Assembly (NCBI GenBank): GCA_030248225.1
Contig: JASANE010019190.1
Location: 81,114-145,113, forward strand
Source: Trileptium ribeirensis
Lineage: Eukaryota; Nematoda; Enoplea; Enoplida; Thoracostomopsidae
Reading direction: 5' to 3'
Length of the DNA stretch: 64,000 nt
Shown: positions 12,801 through 24,850 of the stretch, one piece after another
How positions within the stretch are numbered: position 1 is the stretch's first letter
Layout: every line of letters starts with the position of its first letter
Made by a program: the position numbers and the translations under genes
Notes under the pieces: generated by a model
Databases searched by the model: none
Seen by the model: the letters and a program-made list of their open reading frames with translations, nothing else
What the model was told of the DNA's origin: nothing

Positions 12801-13008
12801 TAGGATAGGACGTAAAGGCTTAATTAATTATTAATTTAGTATATATACATCACATGTCTAACAAATGTATATCGTAAGAGGAATAAATGTACTATTACTA
12901 ACAAAACTTATGAATTTACTGTAGTTCTTCTGGGCGGCTGCTGTGATTTTCATTAATCTCAATCCTCGTCCAAGATAACACCAGTTGCTTGGATACACGT
13001 CAGACCAA
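9900..13008. other. Spacer upstream of the membrane-protein gene
   Basis: No supported gene. It contains a GGTTCAAATCC B-box-like motif near 9970, an imperfect direct duplication (10940-11270), a CA run followed by a C-rich run (11595-11637) and a short open frame at 12247-12459 (71 codons, largely conserved in the other arm, no recognised domain). 12600-12790 is the likely 5' flank of the gene that starts at 13009. Mirror: 48048-51129. Confidence 0.5.
10940..11270. repeat. Imperfect direct duplication, ~165-bp unit
   Basis: Two adjacent copies share AAATATTTGCC, CCCAGAAAACCCCATAT, GACACTAAAA, ACACACATT and GGTGC..TTTCCCACGA in the same order. Mirror copies lie at about 49770-50080. The downstream block around 11530-11600 (AAAATCGGCCCAACAGTTATGG, then a CA run) looks like part of a longer dispersed repeat. 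Confidence 0.65.
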
Positions 13009-14879
13009 ATGGCTACAGCGAGGGATACCTGCGGAACGCCATAATCCGTCGCGATTATTTCCGTCTCGTGCTCACCGTTCGTGCTATTTACGTTATTCGG
13101 TTCACTTTCGCCGTGCTGCCATTTTCATTATTTTGGTATCGGTTGCATTGTTGGCTGTAGCAATGCAAAAAACCATGCTAAGCAAGATCTAGGCTACAAT
13201 CTTTGTGTAAGTTTACCCTTGGTATTTAGTTACAACTCTGTGATTTTATAATAATGCTTATAAATGTTGTTAAAAACATAATTATGAATGAAACTGAGAA
13301 TATCATCCATAGCAGGGGTCAGTATAGAGCTATCAACCGAAACGGTGATGATATTTTGGCTCAATTTGTTTTGGCTGGTCATTAATTAATAAACTTCTCG
13401 GTTATATTTATATTCCGAACCTAAAAATCATATATTCAAAAAATATATTGCAATTTTTAACATCACGCAATCCAGCTCATCGTGCCGGTTCAAAAAGTAT
13501 AAATAGTATTTGAAACGGACAAAATTTCGTTGTTTATTAGGGTAAAATATCATATGAAGTTTTGTTTGCTATTTTTGGGCAAGCAAAACAATTGTTCGAA
13601 AATTTGTGACAATTATTTTCCATAATAAATGTATAACTTTTATACCGATCGACCAGCATCATTTTATTGAACTAAAATACGTTTAATACCAAAATAAAAT
13701 AAAATTTGTACCAAAACGAACTAGATTTGTTCGCTCTGATTAGAAATGTTACCTATTAACGCCCATAACAAGTTTCACATATTTATTACTAAAACTATCA
13801 CCAATAACTGGTTTCAGAAAAATGCTCATGTCATAAAAGTCGTTCCTCATAAATATTTTCGAGTCATTTTCGAGCGTTAAAGACTAGAGGTTTTAATATA
13901 AATATATAATTTATCGAAAAAAAATTTCGAAAATTTTCGGTATCAAATGTTGAATGCTACCAAAATTAATGGTGTATTTTGAACACTGACGGTTTTCGGG
14001 CTGGAGGTATAACAACTGAATATTCTTGGGGTTTTGACGTTGAACCATTTATTAATCGGCTTACGTAAATGGATTTCCTTTTTTGTTTCTTGATTTACTG
14101 TTGAACATGACAGATTTTAAATTTATGTAAATTTGTTACATGAATAAGGATGCCCTGCGTGCAACTGAAGATGCAGAGTATATTATACTTATTTGATTGC
14201 AATGAAAATTTCTTTTGCAAGGTAACACCGCGACTCAGATTCGACTACTTTTGACAGGTCTTTTGTTTGCTCATCGCCTTATTCTCACAAATGTCGCTAT
14301 CGGCATTCGCGATTGTTGAATGAAAGATTAGCAGCGCCGATCGGAGGAACTGTAGCGACAGTATTTGGTGTCATTTTTGTCGCCTTCGCACTCTGTGGCG
14401 AGCGAAGCTGGGCAACGCATCGGTCGGCTGTAAAAATTGTTGCAACTCTTCCGATTATTTCATGCGCGGCTATGACTGCAGCATGCGGCGTAGTATATAT
14501 GCGTATCATGAGAGAAACCCAACGAATTTATATCGAAAATGTCGATCGTCTACAACAAATTGTCGGTCACCAACAATGGACGATGGCTTTTTCAGACGGT
14601 ATTGATCGAATTTCTATATTTAATTTTACGCTTATTGTAATTAGTTTTTTTGACGGTAAGTCTATTTCTATTCTCTCGATCGTCCAAAAACTTCAGCTGT
14701 ATTTTTGAAATTGACCAATTTCAGAGAGATTTTCCGGTATCCGTGAAAAAATATCGACAGGATCACAAGCCAATAATTCTTGAAATATCAGCCAAAATAA
14801 CAAATTCGGTGATTGAAGGTGCGGACCATGTTACCTTAGGTACACAATTTTTTTGCATAACCTGAGTTTTGTAAGGGTG

Positions 14880-15314
14880 CCACTATAAAACTTGTAAAAT
14901 TGTTTGAATTGTTTGACGCGACATTTTAAGCGCACAAGTCGCACGGCGGATACAAGTGTGATGATCTTCTCGAAAGTGCTGATCCACGCATTCGATGTTG
15001 TCGCTAGAGGCTGAGGGATTTATTAAAAATTGTTACTACTAGCAGTACTGTGTAACAAAACAACCTGAAATTATAAGTAACCCAGTAAATTTTTAAGTGG
15101 ACATTTTAATGGTATGTAATCCCCGTCAACAACGTGAAAATTAATGGTTGCGACTGTGGGTCACTGTAGTAGCCAATCTGGTGAAAATTTTTTGGCCAAA
15201 ATCTGGCAAGCCAAATTCTAATAATTCTGTGTGGCGAGGCCAGCGTTTTATTAAAATCCGTTGGATTGTAAGAAAGTTATTCAAAAACATCGGGCCACTT
15301 GGCTGGGACACCTT
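14880..15314 (-). mobile_element. Terminal fragment of a mariner/IS630-like transposon
   Basis: Read on the minus strand, it begins AAGGTGTCCCAGCCAAGTGG next to a TATATA run. It is followed by about 380 bp of leader and a short frame MSRQTIQTILQVL that stops at once. A GGTGTCCCA-type end beside TA is typical of mariner-related elements. No transposase core is left. It lies in intron 2 of the membrane-protein gene. Confidence 0.4.
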
Positions 15315-15969
15315 ATATATATATTAATATAGACTTTAGTATGTTTGGGTGCGAAAAATACATTACATGCAGGTATGCATTTTGAAAATATACCCAATTA
15401 TTCAATCACTAAACTTTTAAAGTTCCGCTCACAACTATGGTGATATAATCACATACCGTTATGCCGACCGGAGATTTCCCAAGCCAGGCTAAATTTTGAT
15501 AAATAAACAGATATCGTTTATAACAACGATAAACTTACTGTCATATTATATATTATAGTCCATACACTGAAGTAAATTTTTACACCATAATGTCACCTAG
15601 CAAGCAGTTTAAAATTGACAATAACACAAAAACCACGCGTAAATCTGACACAGCAGAATTTTTAAAGATTCAATTATGTGCCGCCATTTTAGTTGCTACT
15701 ACTAAAAAATCTGTATAGTTAGAGATATCATTCCGATTTAAGAGTGTTACAAATATCAGATTCCAATTGTTTTCTCAAAATAAACGCGATTTCGAATTTT
15801 TTCAATTTAAAACATTTATGTTTAATGTGATAGATTAAAATTTGAATGGCCCATAGTAAGGTGTGTTGTTAGTCGGCCATCCTAAGTGATTTTTTACTTG
15901 GATCAATACTAAGAATGATAAACTCTTCAGCATTAATCGTATGAAAGTGCCGCTTGGTAAAGCGCAGCT

Positions 15970-16284
15970 TTAATTTGATATAAATCTTTTTAGCACTAGC
16001 TTCAAAAAATGATCCAATATGATAGGCTTAATAATCCTTGTTATCAAACCGCTTCTTACAATACTAGCTCTTCGTGCAGTATGATTAACTGGATTAAAAC
16101 ATTGCGTCTGATCATTTGAACGTAGACGCTTACCAAAAATTAAGACTTCTGAAGAAAAACGCGTTTTGTTTCCTACTACCTTTGCAACGAGAGGTTTTAT
16201 ATCGCTATAAAGCTTATAAGATCTAGGACAGTGAAAAATGATCAAAACGTCTCTAAAATAAATAAACGCTCTATCAGGAACCAA
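15970..16284 (-). other. Unidentified 104-codon open frame, antisense in intron 2
   Basis: Open on the minus strand, with blocks such as LVPDRAFIYFRDVLIIFHC and RRASIVRSGLITRIIKP. In the mirror (about 44770-45090) most residues are unchanged, but one in-frame stop (TGA) interrupts it. No convincing splice acceptor or domain was found. It may be a repeat-derived frame. Confidence 0.25.
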
Positions 16285-16892
16285 TACGAGCAGTAAAACG
16301 GGAAATCATGACATCTATCAGCTACTGAATTAATTGTTACTAGCCCATATCTCACACTGAAATGGTAATTTCTCATTAATCCCGACTCAAGGACATATTT
16401 GTCCAGCTCTTTGTAACGGTGTTCTGATCGTACTTATAATTCCAAGAACGAATAATGAGCAATTCCATAAGTGAACGACCTTAAGTTTATTTTTAGTTCT
16501 GTGTATATTTGTCGGCTTCGCTCTCTGGTGCTTGATGTTTCAATTTTGTTGTCCACACAATAAGGGCTGGTCGGAATGTGACGTAAATCAGGATTGGTTA
16601 CATGTCATACCTCAGGTTTGTATATATAACACCTGTTTTTTGTGAATTATTTCAGTCCTAATATTGATTTTTATGTTTCATGTTTATTTTGCATTGTTTG
16701 CCAATTTTAATAATTCCCCTTATTAGCTGGATAAAAGTGCTTATCAGTTATGAAGATGCATAGTTTTATTGCAGAACGTGTGCCGCAAACATATATATTA
16801 CTTATCGCAACCAAACTTTTTTAACCTCAACTGTCTTTAACTCTTTCCTTCTTAAGCCAAAGAGTAGCTTGCACGAACATGAACCAACTTCT

Positions 16893-16964
16893 GGTCCGAC
16901 CGCGGATTGAACCTAGGTTGCTCGGGTGCGAGTTTTTGTACGCTAGCCACTACGCTATTTCAGA
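16893..16964 (-). repeat. tRNA-derived SINE-like element
   Basis: Minus strand shows A-box TAGCGTAGTGGCTAGCG (16941-16957) and B-box GGTTCAATCC (16904-16913), 54 bp end to end as in a tRNA. The acceptor and T stems do not pair, so it is a tRNA-derived repeat and not a tRNA gene. Confidence 0.6.
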
Positions 16965-18456
16965 AACCTCTCAGCGCCAAACGAAGAACAACATACGTAC
17001 AAACACACGCCGGACGACCAACTCAGCAATGAACTGACCACACAATACTGACGTTGTGGCAAATATATCAAAAATACGAACGAAAGGGTTACAATTGATC
17101 ATTATAATCGCAGAAGCTAGCATTATTCGCACATATGTATATTTCTCCCAATGCAAATACTGACACATGTGGATATTTTCGCGCTATTAAATATATTATG
17201 ATTTTGGTCGATGTCACGTTTGGAGATCGTACGTTATATGGCTACAAATAACAGCGTAGTGAAAAGAACCCCCAGGATTTAGGCTTAGTATAAGGCTCAT
17301 GGAATTAATACAGTTTACACTAAGGCTCAGCTATATAAAAAACGGTACAGTCTGTATTTAACTTACGCATCTTTCAAGCTTTACATTGACCCATTGGTTA
17401 TTCGTCGTTATTTCATTCTTATTACATCCCTGTGCGTTTTATAGTAATCGACGCGCAGCACATTAGGTAACAAAGTGGATAATAGTTATAAATTATATAC
17501 AGTTTTTTCGACCAAAATCGGTGTTAAGCGATTTTTTCCCCGAAAACTAAAGTGTTGGAAAATGAAGAACTTAGTAGTTACTGTCTAGATCTGCACAGTA
17601 AGCTATAGCTAGCTTTTACTAAATGACGACACGTGTCAACATTCTTTCATTCATTGAAAAACTAAGCAACATTCTGTGCCTTGATGGTCCCGAATAACGT
17701 CAAAAATAATGACCCAGGGTGCCATGTAGACTATTCGTACGTAAAAATCCACATGTCATCCGTTAAAAGAGTGGTAATTTGCAGGAGGATGTCCGGAATG
17801 CTAGCTTCTAATCAGGAGTTTGCAATGTCAGTAAAGTTCTTGTGCGTTTGGTCCTATATAGTTTGTGGTGTTCATTGCCGTTTCAGCAATAAGTGCTTTA
17901 TTTGCTTATCTCGATACATAAAATGTAATCTGCATCGATGACAATGAAACAAGAGCCATTGCCAAGTCGAAAGACGCAAGTTATATGCACTATGTTGTCC
18001 TCGATATATATACTATTATGCTTAAGCCTAAGCAAAGGTCTTTATTACTAAACCTAACATTAAGTCGGGTTGGGAGGGGGCGAGGATTTTGCCATTATTA
18101 GAAGCCCCTGCAGTAAGCTGTTCGTTTTTTAAAGATATAACGTTTTAGGTCTCTCATCCTAAAGAATGGGGCTGAGAAATTGGGAGGTGGCATATGTAGA
18201 CTACATGGTTTGGCATATTGCTAAATTTACCCAAATATATTTAGACTTGCGATAGTGCTAACCACCAATGCGTTACGCCTACCTACCCGTTTTTTGTAGC
18301 TGACCACACCATATAAGTGAGACTAGACAAGTGTTTTCAACCTGGACGACATTCAAGGGTCAGTAGATGAAACAGTTCAGTCGTCAAACTGGTCAGCTAT
18401 GACCATTGAACTGATATTAATCTGACAGTTGAAAAATGACAAATTGAAAGCATTAA

Positions 18457-18967
18457 TGCGGCACGTCCTCTCTAAACTCCCCGCCATCCTGTGCGATCGC
18501 GAACACACTGTGGTGTATGGTAGTTGGAATGATATCCTTTGCAGGCACACAAAAGAATGGTGTCACGAACACTATGTACAATACACTATGGTGTTGTCGA
18601 CACCCTTCGTGTGGATGGTTTAAAATAGGCGGAAAAATAGCTAACTGAAATTACAAAATATTAAGCCAAATAACTACTGTACAATACTGTTTAGCGCCTT
18701 GCATGGCAAATGCATGGATAAATATTTAGGTGTTACAAACTCCTAACACAACGTAAAAACTACAGAAACATCATTTCAAAAAGCTGTCACCACAGCTAAA
18801 TCGGATGTCACGATGTCCTCGACCAAAGGTTTATGGTGTTCGAAACACTATACATAATTGCTTTCAATATAGTGACGGTGTCCTGTACAATATATCGTTA
18901 ACGGTGTTACGCAGGCTGTACGTAGAAAACTTCCACATGGCGGGCGATTTATAACGTAACCACCGCC
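18457..18967. mobile_element. ~510-bp PIF/Harbinger-like MITE
   Basis: Ends are inverted: ..AAACTCCCCGCCATCCTGTG at the left and CACATGGCGGGCGATTTATAACG.. at the right, with outermost TGCGGCG / CCACCGCC. TAA flanks both ends (18454-18456, 18968-18970), as expected for the 3-bp target duplication of PIF/Harbinger. The left terminus is better kept in the right-arm copy (GTTAACGTTATAAACTCC). Internally it repeats short self-complementary motifs such as ACACTATGGTGT. No transposase. Confidence 0.55.
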
Positions 18968-19171
18968 TAATACTGATATTTTAGTTGTGAATATTTGCTA
19001 AAGCGATAGGTAATAAGGCTTTTATAGCAGGTTTCTGTGTAAATAGCGTACTGTCTTGACGATAATGCTTTTAAAATAAACACATCATGAACTATATTTT
19101 AAATTTCACTAGATGTCATCAAATATTCGTTAAAAATAATCTTCTCAAGAAATTTTTTGGGTGCTTCAAAC

Positions 19172-19491
19172 TGTCGTGGCGACACTCCAACGCTACATAT
19201 ATACGTAAAGACGAACTTGCACGAAGCTAGTGGAGTTTTCTGCAACTCACTAGCTATGTATTTCGTTATCCACAAATGACGAGAACAATACGTCATTTGA
19301 TTGGAATATTCCAGAATGATCTTCGGGAGACTATATAAAACTAGAAGTTGCCTAGGTCTCCCAGTCTTCAATGTTTTCTTTACCGCTGTCAACCTTTTTT
19401 CGTTTACTATTTTCTTTTACTTTTGGTTTTAATAAAGGGTTTCTTTCAAATCCCTTTGGTTTTCTTTTGCTTTCTTCCTAAGAATACAACA
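19172..19491 (+). repeat. 5' LTR (left gypsy copy)
   Basis: Begins TGTCGTGG, ends TACAACA. It has a TATA box (TATATAAA, 19332-19339) and AATAAA (19431-19436) about 100 bp later, a normal promoter and poly(A) layout. Confidence 0.9.
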
Positions 19492-22400
19492 GGGGTTTAC
19501 TGGCTTCCTGAGTAGGATCTTAGTTCAACACTGCGATTTCAAAGGATTGGGTGAAGCGTCTATGCCTCGTTAAACGCATTGATCAAGATATGTTCACAAA
19601 TCGGGCACCACCAAGCTGACTGAATTGCTGCAACAACAATTGGCCCAGCAACAACAACAAGCAGACGGAAAACCAAGTTCTGAAGAAAGTTCTGACGAAA
19701 TTCGCTGACGGAATGCTGCCAAAAGCGAAACCAAGGGAACTCTTATTATGCCCCTGCCGTTCCAGCTGCCTCCGCTACACCCGATTTCAAGCCCTTCAAT
19801 TCTACAAGCGAATTGTAGCCCGATTACTGGGATCCATTCTGCACTTTCGCCGGAGCTCATTCTGCTCCCGAATACCGGATGGATCAAATCTTCCTGAAAA
19901 AACCAATCCAACGATGTCTATCGTCTTCTAGGAAATTTGGCCAAGCAGCAATCCCTTCCGAAAAAGATCATCGATCTCACAATGGACGAGATTGTTTCTT
20001 TCATGAAGACTCATTTCGACCCGAAGCGTTTCGTCGTCCACGAACGATTCAAATTCTGGAGCGACATGCGAAGAAAGCCAGGCGAAATTCTTCATGAGTT
20101 AGCCGCTCGCATTCGTCAAGACGCAGCCACTTGTGACTTTGCCGAATCAAGGACCCACTGGATGAAGCTTTGCGCTCGCCTTTCATCTGCTCTGCAACAA
20201 CGAAGCCGTCCTGAAGGTATCACTCTTCAAGGTAAAGACGATGAGCTGGATGGATTTCGCGCTTGCTATCGAAATTGTGGTTGAAACGGAAGATGCTGCG
20301 AAGGTCGCAAAGGACACTGTGCATGCTCACAAGCCGAATTCCGTCCACAAAGTCACTCCTTAACGTCCTTCCAAGCAAAAACGGAATTCAACTTCCCAAG
20401 TCAAGGCAAGTGAGCAGGAGAAGCCAAGTAGAAATTCGGATCACAAGGCCAGTGACTCCCGTTTCAAGGACTCTACCTGCCACTACTGCGGAATTTCGGA
20501 TCATTTGGGGAAAGTTAGCCGGAAGAAACAAGCTGCGGTCAAACAAGGATCCAAGCAGGCAGTCAAACTCATCCACGATGTCAACGCGGTCACGGGACAA
20601 GAATCGTTGCCCAAGCTGTAAGATCCTATCGAGATTCAAGGCAAGACCTTCCATATGGATGCAGCCACGAGGGGAAACTTCATTTCGAAGCAGCACTTGG
20701 AAGATCTTGGTCGTCCTCTTGCTGGACAATTCTACCTTATGCTACCAATCTGCCAGCAAGCGCAACATTCCGATCCTGAGAACATTCACATGCCCCGTAG
20801 TCACAGCGGACTCTGAAGAGCCGCAGATATCCAGTTTATGTCTGAAATTCCTGGCCTTAACCTGCTGGGACGGATCTCTACAAAACACTTGGGAATTTCC
20901 GTCGACAAAGCGCTGGGAGCCGTGCAGCCCTGCAATACCGTTTTCAGCCATCAAGCGGACACACAGCTTCAGGAACGCTGTCGCTTACTTTGTGACGAGT
21001 TCCAAGGCCTGTGGAAGCCTTAATTGGGATGCCTTAAGGACTTCGAACTGGAAGTGAAGTTCAAACCCGATGCTACTTCAATTATCCGGAAAGCGCGTCC
21101 TGTACCCTTTGCCGTGGAACCTGCAGTGGAGGAATCCTACGAACAAGGCATCGCCAAAGAAGTCTGGGAACCCACGCAATTCAACAGCTATGAACACCGT
21201 GGTCCCTATAAAGAAGACTCTTCATCCTGGTCAGAAAAAAGCCATCTCTTCGCATCTGTGAGGATGATCTCGTTTACAGTCAACTCGCAGCTGGAAGATC
21301 ACAACATCGTCTGCCTATATCTGAGGACCTCATGCGAAACTTGAGAGGTGGTTACGGATTCACCAAGATTTGATCTGGCCGATGCCTACGACCAGATCAA
21401 ACTAACTCCGCTTTAAGGCAACGCGACTGGCTCTTCAGCACACACAAGGGAGAGTCTGCTAATACAAACGAATTCCATTCGGTATCCGATCTGCACCAGG
21501 ATATTTCCAGCACATCATGGATACAAGCTAGGTCAAGGATTTACCCGCAACTTGCGGTTTACTTGGACGATTTCTCCAACGACACTCATTTGTCGGGGAG
21601 AAAACAGACGACGACACGGAGATGGTCTGCACAATCGACGTAATCAACAATAAGGTGACGCCTGGAGAACATGGTACTTCTGGAACGTGAATCAAACCAA
21701 GGATCCAGTCATTGCAATGGTGTTGCGATTTGATCGCGAATGACGGCCACCGAAGAAAAGCGACAAAGGCACTGAAATGCAACGTTATCGGCAACTGGAA
21801 AAGTCTCTCTCGATCTGCAATGGCTGTCTACTCTACGGATCAAGAGTCGCCATTACCTGCAAGTATGCGCCGACAAGTTCTGGAGCTGCTTCATCTCGCG
21901 GACATTTTGGAATGCAACGAATGAAATAGCTGGCTCGCACTTCAGTCTACTGGCCCAACATCGATGATGGCATTCGAAGGAATGTGACGACACTGCGTTT
22001 CCTACGGAAAACACCAGAATAAGCCTTCCAAGCGGGCGATCTATCGATGGATGCTTCCTGAAAAGCATGGAGTCGACTTCACCTGGACCATGCCATCAAT
22101 TTAATGTGAACCAACTGGCTCGTGATCACGGATGCGTACTCCAACAATCCTGCATCCATCCGCAGCAGTCAGTCCCCACCAAGCAGCGACGACCTGTGGA
22201 GCATGACTTCGCCCACTTCGGTTATCCACACACTTTGGTTACGGATAATGCCTTCGCGTTCCTCTCATAAGAATTCAGCCCTGGTGCAAAGAATGAGGAC
22301 TTGTTCACCTAAGCGAGCTTCATACCATCCTGGAACCAATGGATCAGCCGAACGTCTTGTTCAGAGCTTCAAGCAGGCCCTACGGAAGCCCAACCTTCCT

Positions 22401-23042
22401 CCAAGCAAAGCACTGAAAGAATTCCTGATGCAATATCGTCGAACTTTTAATTTAAAGCGGCTATTCACCCAGTGAACTGCTCAAATCTTGTCCGCTTTGA
22501 ATCCGGACAAGAGTCGTCACCATGCTTCCTTCGCCTGCCCATACTGCTCACGGCAAACAAGCAAGAGAAGCGACGGAGAAATTCCGAAGTCTCGAAGTGG
22601 TGTCTAAAGTCATCCGCTCCTTCAATGTCGGAGGGATCCAGTCTGCGCTCTCTACTTCGGTCCTCTTGGCGATACAAAGTGCTCCGTTGGGTACCGGCAG
22701 TGGTAACACAAGCGCAAGGCCACTCGCACTTTCAATGTTCGGGTCCATCCCAGAGGTCCCACATGAAGAAGACATCCTGGAGCAACTTCAAACCCGCCAT
22801 GTCAACGCAGGATGATTCGGAACCTGACGAAGTTCCTGCCTCAACTCCTCGACTTCCAAGAGACCTACCTACTGATGCCGAAATTCGACCGCTCAACACG
22901 GATGCTGATTCTGCGAATAAGCGACATAAACGGAATTTCACCCCCGCATGCGGTGAGCATATTCCACGACGTTCCAAACGCACCCTGAATTCGACACGAA
23001 GATTCTCGCTCTTCACCGTGAAGTTCAGACTGAGTGGGGAGG

Positions 23043-23371
23043 TGTCGGGGCAGAAATCCGACGCTACATATATACATAGCGAGGAACTTGCACCGAAGCT
23101 AGTGGAGTTTAATGGAACACACTAGCTATGGTATTCGTCGTCGTCCACAAATAACGACGAGAACAATACGCTCATTGACTGGAACATTCCCAGAATGACC
23201 TTCGGAGACTATATAAAGGCCGAAGTTGCCTAGGTCTAGGCGAGCTCCAATGTTTTCTTTGCTACTGTTAATCTTCTTCGTTTACTGTTTCTTTTAATTT
23301 TGGTTTTCAATAAATGTTTTCTTTCAAAACCCGTTGGTTTTCTTTTGCTTTCTTTCCAGAAATATACAACA
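23043..23371 (+). repeat. 3' LTR (left gypsy copy)
   Basis: Same TG..CA ends and shared TATA and poly(A) blocks. It differs visibly from the 5' LTR of the same element (for example in the first 30 bp), more than the 5' LTRs of the two arms differ from each other. Confidence 0.9.
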
Positions 23372-24189
23372 CAAACTAATTGCTGAAATTTACAAGAAAA
23401 TTTAACTAAAAATTCCTAGGATTTACCAGGATCTTCAGTAAATGTTTGAAATTTGAGCCCAGAATGCATGCTTTCTGATATAGTCATAAGTAGTAATATG
23501 CGTTTTCAAAAGGTTCTCTTTCACACGCTAAGATATTGAGATCTAAATATGCAGCCGAAAATCTGAACAGAATCTGTCAAAATCGTGGCAACGTTTTGCA
23601 TAAATTTTATTTTTGTGGATTATAAAATTCAATTGTTTTATAAATTTTGTTTTCGCTTTACATTTTCGAACACTAGACAATTTTTTAGAATTCTGAAAGA
23701 TTGTTTAAACCGGGAATCTTTCAACTTTACATCAACCTTCCAACTTTGGAAACCCATTGACATGGTGTTGAGACATTTAAGATTATCGAAAAACAAAAAT
23801 ATTATAAGAAAAATCTTTTCAGATTTAAAACAGATATTTGTGAGAATTTTGAGCTGAAATTGTGAACCTTGAAAAAACATTTAGACATATAATATATACA
23901 TAAATTTAATAATTTTGAAAAGTTGTTTAGTCACGGTGTGAGCTGCAGGGAGAACAAAGGCTATGTATAGTATTCACGAAACGGGAAATGCTTCTGTATG
24001 GCTGCAACTGCGTAATTTTAGCATTGTTGTACCTCTTTAAGTTTTGAAATGTTAAATTTATGTAAACATACCCCGGGTAATCGTGATTATTTGACAACCA
24101 ATGCACGAAAGCAATATATAGTTTAAATTAGTGGGTTCAAACAGCTGCATAATTCCGTAGTAACATCCGCGTTAAAAACGCCGAGTCTA

Positions 24190-24850
24190 ATTTGAATGAA
24201 TTGCGTCAGTTCGTTTCCGACCCCGTGAATGAGCCAGGTTATTCTTAGTCTGATCCAGGTCTCGGCCCATGTGAACTTTAGGGGCCGGCCTCGACTTAGG
24301 CTTAGGCTTAGTACATGGCTCATATGGGGACCTTAGCTTAGGCTAAGACTAAGGCTTAGGCTTTGTATATCGAGAACGGCATGACATGCATTATACTTCG
24401 GCCCCTAAAGTTGACATGGGCCCAGGTCTCAATCAAACTGAGTCAAGGCTAACTCATACAGTCAAATTTTTACTCAGATTGGATCAAAAGTAGACTCAAT
24501 TTATTCTGAGTCAAATTTGCCTCATTTGCGTCAGTTCGTTTCCGACCCTGTGAATGAGCTAATTTATTCTCAGTCTAATCCATGTCTCAGTCAAACTGAG
24601 TCAAGGCTGACTCATACAGGCAAACAAATTTTAATTCAGATTGGTTCAAAATTTGACTCAATTTATTCTAAGTCAAAGTTGACTCATTTGCGTCAGTTCG
24701 TTTCCGACCCCGTGAATGAGCCAGCTTATTCTCAGTCTGATTATGTCTCAATCAAACTGAGTCAAGGGTGACTCATACAGTCAAACAAATTTAACTCAGA
24801 TTGAGTCAAAATTTGACAATTTATTCTGGGTCAGAATTCTCACTCGGAGG
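24190..24850. repeat. ~160-bp tandem repeat rich in TGASTCA, 3 copies
   Basis: Three copies start with GCGTCAGTTCGTTTCCGACC (about 24197, 24530, 24688). The first is split by the MITE at 24264-24422. Between 24438 and 24806 the AP-1-type heptamer TGAGTCA/TGACTCA occurs nine times, with several near matches. It lies in intron 3, 180 bp upstream of the last exon. Mirror: about 36290-36950. Confidence 0.8.
24264..24422. mobile_element. 159-bp hAT-like MITE with 8-bp target duplication
   Basis: Terminal inverted repeats of 24 bp (24264-24287, 24399-24422; starts GGCCCATGTGAACTTTAGGG) with one mismatch, flanked by a perfect 8-bp duplication CAGGTCTC (24256-24263, 24423-24430). The 8-bp duplication points to hAT or a similar superfamily. 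The interior has a second inverted repeat made of TTAGGC-type units (24292-24365). Inserted into the first copy of the tandem repeat. Confidence 0.85.

Larger units (their letters stand above)
19172..23371 (+). mobile_element. Ty3/gypsy LTR retrotransposon, degenerate, internally deleted (left copy)
   Basis: Complete at the ends: TG..CA LTRs (19172-19491 and 23043-23371), a 5-bp target duplication CAAAC (19167-19171, 23372-23376) and a purine tract GTGGGGAGG just before the 3' LTR. The interior (3.55 kb) holds gag (about 19600-20290), zinc knuckle and protease (20290-21020), reverse transcriptase (21020-21600), integrase (21790-22470) and a C-terminal tail (to 23040), all broken by many 1-bp indels. 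After the YLDD motif the sequence passes almost directly to the pre-integrase linker, so the RT thumb and RNase H are missing. No env-like frame is seen. It lies in intron 3 of the membrane-protein gene, same orientation. Confidence 0.9.

Noticed and set aside
14725..14839. Alternative exon following the donor at 14656
   Set aside because: An acceptor-like site exists, but it gives a quick stop in the required phase and is frameshifted in the other arm. The exon at 16497 fits both phase and hydrophobic pattern.
16893..16964. Functional tRNA gene
   Set aside because: Promoter boxes are good, but acceptor and T stems do not pair.
24290..24370. TTAGGC repeats as interstitial telomere sequence
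   Set aside because: Only two or three units, arranged as an inverted repeat inside a 159-bp MITE, so most likely part of the element.
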